Positions 57,960 to 64,000 of a DNA stretch of 64,000 nucleotides are shown here, piece by piece. The DNA lies in NCBI RefSeq assembly GCF_024171725.1, contig NZ_JAMTCG010000009.1:1-64000 (forward strand), given 5' to 3'. Origin of the DNA: Williamsia serinedens (GTDB lineage: Bacteria; Actinomycetota; Actinomycetes; Mycobacteriales; Mycobacteriaceae). The notes under the pieces were generated by a model. It made no database searches and had not been told where the DNA came from. It saw only the letters and a program-made list of their open reading frames with translations. Positions within the stretch are counted from its first letter, which is position 1; each line of letters starts with the position of its first letter. The position numbers and the translations under genes are program-made.

Positions 57960-58691
57960 TTCCCGCGCCCACGTCGACGGCGCGTGCACCCGCGCCGCGC
58001 GCACGAACTCGGGTCCGGGAGGCAGGAACTCGTCCGGGGCCACCGCGGCGAGTCCGCGGGGCCACAGGGTCCCGAAGTGGATCGGCACGGCGACCCGGGC
58101 CGCGAGTCGGCCGGCCGCGACCGCCGCGCGGTCGGCGGTCAAGTGACCCTCACCCAGCCCCGGACCCCAGCCCCCCACCGGGAGCAGCGCGAGGTCGCAG
58201 CCGCCGACCGCGGCGGCCATCCCGTCGAAGAGGTCGGTGTCCCCGGCGAAGTACGTCCGCGACGATCCCTCGACGACGTACCCCAGGGGCATCACATGTC
58301 GCCGGGCCAGCGGGTGCCGCCGTCCGTCGTGCTCGGCGGGGACGGCACGGATGCACACCGACCCCACCTCGATGACGTCCCCGGGACCGACCTCCCGGAT
58401 GTCGCGCCGTCGCAGCCGCACGAGCCCCGCGACCGCGTCGCGAGCGCCCCGGGGCACCACGATCACCGCCGCGGCGTCGACCATGGCGAGCGAGCGGACG
58501 TGCAAGTGGTCGGCGTGCAGGTGGGACACGAGGACGACATCGGCGCGGCGCGACGCGCCCGGCGGACGGGAGCCGCGCCGTCGGTGCAGGTGCGCGACCC
58601 CGTCGGTGAGCACCGGGTCGGTGAGGACGCGGACACCGCTGTCGACGACGGTGGCGGTGGCGTGCCCCCACCAGGTGAGCGCGACGGCCAC
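57924..58691 (-). CDS. Metallo-beta-lactamase-fold hydrolase (UlaG-like)
   Basis: A 255-aa metal hydrolase. The metal motif HLHADH is at residues 57-62, with later ligands in AEHDG and AGDTDLF, and a C-terminal PIHFGTLWP. This is the UlaG/RomA-like branch that acts on phospho-ester or lactone substrates, not antibiotic resistance. No signal peptide. It lies 7 nt after the stop of a lipoprotein gene, so the two are probably co-transcribed. Confidence 0.85.
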   Translation of the reverse strand: MAVALTWWGHATATVVDSGVRVLTDPVLTDGVAHLHRRRGSRPPGASRRADVVLVSHLHADHLHVRSLAMVDAAAVIVVPRGARDAVAGLVRLRRRDIREVGPGDVIEVGSVCIRAVPAEHDGRRHPLARRHVMPLGYVVEGSSRTYFAGDTDLFDGMAAAVGGCDLALLPVGGWGPGLGEGHLTADRAAVAAGRLAARVAVPIHFGTLWPRGLAAVAPDEFLPPGPEFVRAARVHAPSTWARELRPGESLSVDD

Positions 58692-58698
58692 GGGCGGC

Positions 58699-59646
58699 TC
58701 AGAACCCGTGCTCGGCGAGCCACCCGCCCACGACGGCAGATCGGGTCGCCCGCCGCTGCGACACCTCCTGGGCCATCGTGGCGAGATCGGCGGTGGTCAG
58801 CTCGCCCGCGACCTTGTTCATCGTGCGGACCTGGTCGCGGGTGAGCGCACCCGACGAGTAGACGGGGACCAGGATCTGGGCACGGATGGCCGTGGGGTCG
58901 GGAGTCGCCGGCGCGGTGGACGTCGGCGTCGGACCGCTGTCCGAGTCCTGTGCCTGCGCCGCGGCGGGCGTGAGCGAGGTCAGGTCGGCCGCGGTACCGG
59001 CCGCCGACAGCGGAGACACCACACCGGCGGCCCGGCCACCGCGCACCTCGGCGAGGACCGCGTCCACGGAGTCGAGGCGACGGTAGGGCGCGAAGCGACA
59101 GCCCGCGGCGGCCAACGCCGACGCCGTCACGGCGTCGAGATCCCGATCCCCCACCAGCGGCAGCCCGGCGGGCAGCCGGGCGCACTCCGACAGGGCGTCG
59201 GCACCCGACGACGAGGCCAGCGACGCGGTCACGACGACCTGGACCTGGTCGCTCACGATCGTCGGGTCGCCGACCGAGACACCCTGCGGCAGCGCGCGGT
59301 TGAGGTCGGTGTACACGTCGTCGGGTGAGGTCGCCGTCGACGACGGCGCCAGGCGCGACAGCAGATCACCGTCGAACGCGCCGAACATCGACACCCGGCC
59401 GCCGTCGACGCCGTCCAACAACTGCCCGTAGTCGCCGACCGTCGTGTCGTCGGCGACGGTCGCACCCGCCGACCGCAGCACCTGCCGGTAGATGTCGGCG
59501 ACGACGGCCGCCGGAACACCCGGGGTCGCACCGACGACCACGGCCGACCGGTCGGGTGTCGTGCTCGCCGAGCAGGCGGTCACGGCGAGCAGCAGGGCGA
59601 CGACGCCCACCACCAGCGCTGCGCGACGCGGGCTCGGCGGGATCAC
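58699..59646 (-). CDS. Substrate-binding lipoprotein, glycine-betaine/choline (OpuAC/ProX) type
   Basis: A 315-aa extracellular lipoprotein. The signal peptide ends in the lipobox VTAC (Cys25). The mature part looks like a type II periplasmic-binding fold of the QAT family (VVVGATPGVPAAVVADIYRQVL, then DGDLLSRLAP). A Ser/Thr/Pro-rich loop (about residues 235-250) is inserted before the C-terminal MNKVAGEL segment. No permease or ATPase gene lies beside it, so its partner must be elsewhere or it has another role. GTG start, leaderless. Confidence 0.65.
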   Translation of the reverse strand: MIPPSPRRAALVVGVVALLLAVTACSASTTPDRSAVVVGATPGVPAAVVADIYRQVLRSAGATVADDTTVGDYGQLLDGVDGGRVSMFGAFDGDLLSRLAPSSTATSPDDVYTDLNRALPQGVSVGDPTIVSDQVQVVVTASLASSSGADALSECARLPAGLPLVGDRDLDAVTASALAAAGCRFAPYRRLDSVDAVLAEVRGGRAAGVVSPLSAAGTAADLTSLTPAAAQAQDSDSGPTPTSTAPATPDPTAIRAQILVPVYSSGALTRDQVRTMNKVAGELTTADLATMAQEVSQRRATRSAVVGGWLAEHGF

Positions 59647-59654
59647 GGGAGACC

Positions 59655-59660
59655 ACGCTA
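59655..59660 (-). promoter_or_regulatory. -10 box of the lipoprotein-hydrolase operon
   Basis: Minus-strand TAGCGT, 8 nt before the GTG, without a ribosome-binding site. Confidence 0.35.
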
Positions 59661-59688
59661 GTCGACGGATGCCGGCCCACCCGCGTCG

Positions 59689-59694
59689 TACGAT
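59689..59694 (+). promoter_or_regulatory. Possible -10 box of corA
   Basis: TACGAT, 40 nt before the corA ATG. Here the message would have a leader with a GGGAGG ribosome-binding site at about 59723-59728. Confidence 0.35.
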
Positions 59695-59734
59695 GGCGCG
59701 CGGGTCGGGGCTTTACGGACGAGGGAGGTCATGC

Positions 59735-60802
59735 ATGCCGTCGCTGCCGTCACTGCGTCCGTCGGGTGGCCCCTCCGAACGCCCCCGGATCCCCATCCCG
59801 CCCGCGCGAGCCGTCGTCGACTGCGCCGTCTACGTCGACGGGCACCGCCGCCCCGGCAAGTGGACGCACGCCGCCGCGCTCAAGCAGGTCCGCTCTACCG
59901 GCACCGGGTTCGTGTGGGTGGGGCTCCACGCCCCCGACGATCGCCAGATGGCCGACGTCGCCGAGGTGTTCGGCCTGCACGAGCTCATGGCGGAGGACGC
60001 CGTGCACGCCCACCAGCGACCCAAGCTCGAGCGCTACGACGACACGCAGTTCATCGTGCTGCGCACGGTGAAATACGTCGAGCACGAGTCGCTGACGACG
60101 ACCAACGAGGTGGTCGAGACCGGCGAGATCATGATCCTCGTCGGCCACGACTTCGTCATCACCGTGCGCCACGGGGACTTCACCCACCTCGCCGGGGTCC
60201 GCAAACACCTGGAGTCGCGGCCCGACCGGCTCGCGCTGGGCCCCTACGCCGTGATGCACGCGATCGCCGACCACGTCGTCGACACCTACCTCGACGTGAC
60301 CGCCGCCGTCGAGACCGACGTCGACGCGCTCGAGGCGGCCATCTTCGCCCCCACCGGCGGCGTCGACATCGACCCCGTCTACCTGCTCAAGCGCGAGATC
60401 ACCGAGCTGCGGCGCGCCGTGACCCCGCTGACCGCACCCCTGCAGCGTCTGACGTCACCGGAGAACGACCTCTGCCCGAAGGAGGTCCGGCGCTACCTCC
60501 GCGACGTGCTGGACCACCAGATCACGGTGGCCGAACGCATCTCGACGTTCGACGAGGTGCTGACCTCACTGCTGGGAGCCGCGTCGGCGAAGGTCGGCAT
60601 CCAACAGAACACCGACATGCGCAAGATCACCGCCTGGGTCGCGATCGCGTCGGTGCCGACGATGGTCGCCGGCATCTACGGCATGAACTTCGACGACATG
60701 CCCGAACTGCACTGGAAGTACAGCTATCACATCCTGCTGGTCGTGCTCGCGCTCGTCTGCGTGGGCCTGTGGCGGACGTTCCGCCGCAACCACTGGCTCT
60801 AG
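59735..60802 (+). CDS. corA: CorA-family magnesium/cobalt transporter
   Basis: A 355-aa divalent metal channel. A large cytoplasmic alpha/beta domain is followed by a long stalk helix and two C-terminal transmembrane helices; the pore signature GMNFDDMPEL follows the first of them. The ATG giving MPSLPSLRP has a GGGAGG ribosome-binding site; an ATG 4 nt earlier is in another frame. CorA lies beside sugC in M. tuberculosis too (Rv1239c/Rv1238), which supports the SugC call at the right edge. Confidence 0.93.
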   Translation: MPSLPSLRPSGGPSERPRIPIPPARAVVDCAVYVDGHRRPGKWTHAAALKQVRSTGTGFVWVGLHAPDDRQMADVAEVFGLHELMAEDAVHAHQRPKLERYDDTQFIVLRTVKYVEHESLTTTNEVVETGEIMILVGHDFVITVRHGDFTHLAGVRKHLESRPDRLALGPYAVMHAIADHVVDTYLDVTAAVETDVDALEAAIFAPTGGVDIDPVYLLKREITELRRAVTPLTAPLQRLTSPENDLCPKEVRRYLRDVLDHQITVAERISTFDEVLTSLLGAASAKVGIQQNTDMRKITAWVAIASVPTMVAGIYGMNFDDMPELHWKYSYHILLVVLALVCVGLWRTFRRNHWL

Positions 60803-60806
60803 TCGC

Positions 60807-61400
60807 CTAGACGCTCGGGTCGACCGCGACCCGGTGTGGGTCGGCGACGTCGATCCCGGCCTCCCGCCAGGCGCGCCGCAGCTCGTCCACCCCGCGCAGG
60901 CGCACCCAGGCGGCCTCGTTCGCGGTGATCGGGACGGCCCGCAGGAACTCCACCGGCGACATCGGTGCGGGCAGTGGACAATCCGGGATGGCGTCGGGCT
61001 CGAGCACCACCGCGGTGCACGACGACCCCGTCCACAGCGGCTCCGACAGGTCCACCAGCGCGTCGGCCCCCAGGATCACACCCTCCACCGCGGGAGCCGC
61101 GGCGAGCACGGCGATCGCCGTGTGCAGCCCGGCGAGCTCGCCCCGCGAGCGCATCCGCACGACCACCTCGGCGCGCGGTCCGCGGACCGGATCGGCGGCG
61201 AGGTCCGACGGGTCCGTCATCGGATGCCGCGCGCACCCCGCGCTGGCGAACACCACCTCGTCGCCACCCTCGGCCGTGTCGACGAATCGCAGCACGTCGA
61301 TCGGCTCGACACCCAGGAATGTCACCGACGCACGCTGTGGTTCGGCTCCGATCGCGCCCCGCAGGTGCGCTACGACGGTGTCGACGACTGACTCGCTCAT
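60807..61400 (-). CDS. Suppressor-of-fused (SUFU)-like domain protein
   Basis: A 197-aa soluble protein. The segment with DVLRFVDTAEGGDEVVFASAGCARHPM and the EVVVRMRSRGEL strand resemble bacterial SUFU-family proteins, which often act as immunity or binding proteins. The C-terminal segment holds a LRRAWREAGIDVADPHR helix. No toxin gene is seen beside it. It ends 5 nt from the corA stop, convergent. A weak -10 (GAGACT) lies 7 nt before the ATG. Confidence 0.6.
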   Translation of the reverse strand: MSESVVDTVVAHLRGAIGAEPQRASVTFLGVEPIDVLRFVDTAEGGDEVVFASAGCARHPMTDPSDLAADPVRGPRAEVVVRMRSRGELAGLHTAIAVLAAAPAVEGVILGADALVDLSEPLWTGSSCTAVVLEPDAIPDCPLPAPMSPVEFLRAVPITANEAAWVRLRGVDELRRAWREAGIDVADPHRVAVDPSV

Positions 61401-61426
61401 CGGGTCCAGTCTCGCAGACCCGGTTG

Positions 61427-61432
61427 TACCCT
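61427..61432 (+). promoter_or_regulatory. -10 box of the phosphoesterase gene
   Basis: TACCCT, 7 nt before the ATG at 61440, no ribosome-binding site. Leaderless layout. Confidence 0.4.
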
Positions 61433-61439
61433 GACGGCC

Positions 61440-62183
61440 ATGGTGCGGGTGCTCGCGGTGGCCGACGAGGTGGTCGACGGACTGCTCTGCGGGCTCGCCG
61501 AACAGATCGCGCCCGACCTGGTCCTCGGTGCCGGTGACCTGCCGTTCGACTACCTCGAGACGCTCGCCACCCGCAGCGACGCGCCGTGCGTCTACGTTCC
61601 CGGCAACCACGACCGCGACCTGTCCGGGTTCCGCCGGGGCCGCTCGGGGTGGACGCGGGCGGGACTGCCCGCCGCCGATCCCGGACCCCGCGGCGCGGTG
61701 AACGCCGACGGGCGCGTGGTGTCCGTCGCCGGTCTGCGGATCGCTGGGCTCGGCGGGTCGATCCGGTACAACGGCGGGCCGAACCAGTACCGCGAGCAGG
61801 CGCAGCGACGGCGCGCGCGGGCCCTGCACCGGCGGGAGGCGATGGCCGCGCGGATCCAAACGATCCGGGGTCGGCACCCGGCGCGCGTCGACATCCTCCT
61901 CACCCACAGCCCCGCGCAGGGGTACGGCGACGAGACGGACGCGCCCCACCGCGGGTTCGCATGCCTGATCGGGCTGGTCCGTGCGCTGCGACCGCAAGCA
62001 CTCGTCCACGGGCACGTCCACCCCTACGGCACCCGCCCCGAGGACCTGCGGATCCCCTACGCGGACACACCGACCGGGTCCGACGGCGCCGCGGTGTCGG
62101 TGAACACCGTGGGCTACACCGTCTTCGACATCACGCCCGGCGGCGCGGGCATCGCGATCACGCGGCGGCGACATGGCGCGTGA
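61440..62183 (+). CDS. Calcineurin-like metallophosphoesterase
   Basis: A 247-aa predicted phosphoesterase. GAGDLPFDYL (residues 30-39), GNHD at 55-58, LLTHSPAQGYGDE and the late GHVHPYG are the expected metal-binding motifs. The first motif, usually DxH, reads ADEV, as in some divergent family members. Basic residues are dense at about 120-145. It overlaps the ParB-like gene by 11 nt, so the two are probably made together. Substrate unknown. Confidence 0.82.
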   Translation: MVRVLAVADEVVDGLLCGLAEQIAPDLVLGAGDLPFDYLETLATRSDAPCVYVPGNHDRDLSGFRRGRSGWTRAGLPAADPGPRGAVNADGRVVSVAGLRIAGLGGSIRYNGGPNQYREQAQRRRARALHRREAMAARIQTIRGRHPARVDILLTHSPAQGYGDETDAPHRGFACLIGLVRALRPQALVHGHVHPYGTRPEDLRIPYADTPTGSDGAAVSVNTVGYTVFDITPGGAGIAITRRRHGA

Positions 62184-63027
62184 CACCGGATTCCCCGACG
62201 CCGACGCCGAGAACGACTTCAGCCGGCAGCGTCGTCGTGCCGAACTCGCCCGCCTCGCGGCGTGGTTCACGCGCCAACCCGCCGACGTCAACACCGTCCT
62301 GCCGTTCGACGAGGTGGTCGCCGCGCTGGGCCGCACCGGCGAGACCGCGCTCGGCCTCGTCGTGGTGAAGGTGTCGACGATCGTGGGCAGCGTCGACCGG
62401 ACGCGGGACTTCGACAGGCTGTTCCGGCCGACGTCGGCACGGGTGCGCGCCCGGTGGCAGCGCCTCGCCGCCGCACAACGACGCGGCGAGGCCATGCCGC
62501 CGATCGTGCTCTACCGCATCGGCGACATGCACTTCGTCGTCGACGGCCACCACCGCGTGTCCATCGCCATCGCCCGCCACATCGAGACCATCGACGCCTA
62601 CGTCACCGAGATCCACACGCGCATCTCGCCCGAGGGCATCCACGGCGTGTCCGACCTGGCCCTGAAGGACCACCGTCGGCTGTTCCTCTCGCGGGTCCCG
62701 TTGCGCGGCAAGCAGGCCGAGGCGATCACCGTCACCGACCCGTTCGACTACGCCGAACTGGCCGAGAACGTCGAGGCGTGGGGATTCCGCCTCAGCCAGG
62801 AGGTCGGCGAGTTCCTCGGACGTGACGAGGTCGCCCGGCGCTGGTTCGGAGAGGAGTTCCTCCCCGTGGTGCGCATGGCCCGACGCGCCGAGATCAGCCC
62901 GGAGGCGACCGACGCCGAGCTCTACATGTGGCTCGCCTGCGAAAGGTACCGCCTGGTGCGCCGGCACGTCTGGGACGAGTCGATCATCGACGAGTTGCGC
63001 ACCGCCGCACCACGCCGACGGCCCTGA
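62173..63027 (+). CDS. ParB/sulfiredoxin-fold nuclease-like protein
   Basis: A 284-aa protein with a central ParB/Srx-type domain: PPIVLYRIGDMHFVVDGHHRVSIAIA (about residues 108-134), where DGHHR corresponds to the nucleotide-binding loop of ParB-like CTPases and nucleases. The N-terminus is basic (SRQRRRAELARLAAW). No helix-turn-helix is obvious, so it is unlikely to be the chromosome-segregation ParB. It starts inside the phosphoesterase gene (11-nt overlap). Confidence 0.75.
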   Translation: MARDTGFPDADAENDFSRQRRRAELARLAAWFTRQPADVNTVLPFDEVVAALGRTGETALGLVVVKVSTIVGSVDRTRDFDRLFRPTSARVRARWQRLAAAQRRGEAMPPIVLYRIGDMHFVVDGHHRVSIAIARHIETIDAYVTEIHTRISPEGIHGVSDLALKDHRRLFLSRVPLRGKQAEAITVTDPFDYAELAENVEAWGFRLSQEVGEFLGRDEVARRWFGEEFLPVVRMARRAEISPEATDAELYMWLACERYRLVRRHVWDESIIDELRTAAPRRRP

Positions 63028-63048
63028 CCCCGGACATCGCCCGGGGTC
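63026..63048. terminator. Hairpin between the ParB-like and sugC-like genes
   Basis: GACCCCGG and its exact complement CCGGGGTC with a 7-nt loop, lying between two convergent stop codons. Likely a shared terminator. Confidence 0.5.
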
Positions 63049-63060
63049 GGGCCGACGTGC

Positions 63061-64000
63061 TCAGCCGAGCAGGTTGTGACCCGACGACTGGTCGAACAGG
63101 GCGACCTTCGACGCGTCGTACCAGAGCTCGGCGTCCTGGCCCTTCGCGATCGACGACTCCGGCGACAGGCGCGCGATGAACTGGTTGCCGCCGAGGTCGG
63201 CACCGGAGTCCGCCGCGAGCTCGGCGAGGGCGTCGCTCGCCGCGCGGTCACCACCGACCGAGAAGTACGCGTAGGAGTCCGACCCCATCGACTCGAGCAC
63301 CTCGATGCGCGCGGTGAACGTCCCGCCCCGCGAGCGGGCGGAGTCGTCGAGCAGGCGCACGTCCTCGAAGTGTTCGGGTCGGATGCCGACGAGCACGTCG
63401 CCGGTCGACCGCAGCGACTGCGCCCTCTGCACGGCACGGTCGTGCTCGGGCACCGCGATGGTCCCGATGGCCGTCTCGACCCCGGACCCCGTGAGACGAC
63501 CGGGCAGGAAGTTCATGGCCGGCGACCCGATGAAGCCGGCGACGAACAGGTTGGCCGGGTGGGCGTAGAGCTCCTGCGGAGTACCGATCTGCTGGACGTG
63601 TCCGCCGCGCAGCACGACGACGCGGTCACCGAGCGTCATGGCCTCGGTCTGGTCGTGGGTGACGTAGACGGTGGTGGTGCCCAGACGCTGCTGCAGCCGC
63701 GAGATCTCCGAGCGCATCTGCACGCGCAGCTTCGCGTCGAGGTTGGACAGCGGCTCGTCCATGAGGAACGCCTGCGGCGACCGCACGATCGCGCGACCCA
63801 TCGCGACACGCTGCCGCTGACCGCCGGAGAGGTTGGCGGGCTTGCGATCCAGGTACTGGTCGAGGTCGAGGATCTTCGACGCCTCGGCCACCTTCGCGTC
63901 GATCTCGCCCTTCGACATCTTGGCGAGCTTCAGCGGGAACGCGATGTTGTCGCGCACCGACATGTGCGGGTACAGCGCGTAGGACTGGAACACCATCGCG
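63061..64000 (-). CDS. sugC: SugC/UgpC-like ABC sugar transporter ATPase, partial
   Basis: The right edge cuts off the N-terminus with the Walker A motif; at least 312 residues remain. Seen: Q-loop [12 protein letters not shown], signature [16 protein letters not shown], Walker [13 protein letters not shown], His-loop [10 protein letters not shown], then the C-terminal TOBE/MalK-type regulatory domain ([11 protein letters not shown]). It matches SugC of the mycobacterial LpqY-SugABC trehalose importer over its length, and corA is close by as in M. tuberculosis. A different sugar importer is possible, as the permease genes are outside. Confidence 0.82.
   Translation of the reverse strand, partial: AMVFQSYALYPHMSVRDNIAFPLKLAKMSKGEIDAKVAEASKILDLDQYLDRKPANLSGGQRQRVAMGRAIVRSPQAFLMDEPLSNLDAKLRVQMRSEISRLQQRLGTTTVYVTHDQTEAMTLGDRVVVLRGGHVQQIGTPQELYAHPANLFVAGFIGSPAMNFLPGRLTGSGVETAIGTIAVPEHDRAVQRAQSLRSTGDVLVGIRPEHFEDVRLLDDSARSRGGTFTARIEVLESMGSDSYAYFSVGGDRAASDALAELAADSGADLGGNQFIARLSPESSIAKGQDAELWYDASKVALFDQSSGHNLLG

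Noticed and set aside
57924-58691. Beta-lactam resistance enzyme
   Set aside because: The metallo-beta-lactamase fold here is of UlaG type and lacks a signal peptide; resistance is not supported.
62173-63027. Chromosome-partitioning ParB
   Set aside because: No parA neighbour, no parS sites seen, and no helix-turn-helix; only the ParB/Srx-type domain is recognisable.

Overview
This is a chromosomal window from a high-GC actinobacterium of the order Mycobacteriales, most like Gordonia or Williamsia (inference from gene content and synteny; no species is claimed). Support comes from the wecA-atpIBEF(FH)AGDC cluster with the fused b-delta subunit, a Cys-to-Asp MurA directly upstream of an rRNA leader, Kgd in place of a plain SucA, a fused HadA/HadB dehydratase, a SugC-like ATPase beside corA, and many operons with a -10 box only 6-8 nt before the start codon.

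Layout. 1-381: promoters and leader of an rRNA operon transcribed leftwards, with 16S lying off the left edge. 378-3.4 kb: murA, a SRPBCC protein, PduO-type adenosyltransferase and a DUF2550 membrane protein. 3.5-16.0 kb: one long leftward run from rpmE through prfA, prmC, tsaC and wecA into the nine ATP synthase genes. 16.3-17.0 kb: a lone DUF3105 gene. 17.0-25.9 kb: leftward argS-lysA-hom-thrC-thrB, then rho, i.e. aspartate-family amino acid synthesis plus the transcription terminator. 26.0-27.7 kb: DUF3105-DUF305 pair. 27.8-31.2 kb: HadAB-like dehydratase, a cyclopropane/mycolate-type methyltransferase, a glycosyltransferase and tRNA-Arg(CCG). 31.3-35.5 kb: sbcC and sbcD. 35.6-40.1 kb: a membrane-anchored sulfite-oxidase-fold enzyme, a TetR regulator and a PadR-MFS efflux unit. 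40.2-45.8 kb: glutathionyl-hydroquinone-reductase-like enzyme, an unknown protein and a fused double ABC exporter, translationally coupled.

46.0-49.9 kb holds kgd (2-oxoglutarate metabolism). 50.0-53.9 kb is a TetR regulator divergent from an FAD monooxygenase-SDR-esterase operon, with two tandem 19-bp palindromes in the shared promoter. 53.8-57.9 kb is the most accessory-looking part: a 13E12/DUF222-type HNH protein, a 21-bp tandem repeat, a SnoaL-like protein, a LysR gene broken by a 2-nt slip, and an unknown membrane protein. 57.9-64.0 kb: a metallo-beta-lactamase-fold hydrolase with a substrate-binding lipoprotein, CorA, a SUFU-like protein, an overlapping phosphoesterase/ParB-like pair, and a SugC-like ABC ATPase cut by the right edge.

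Most of the window is housekeeping. I found no CRISPR array, prophage, insertion sequence or clear defence island. The best leads are the tandem-operator FMO operon, the phosphoesterase/ParB-like pair, the disordered Rho insertion, the recurring leaderless promoters and the broken LysR gene.
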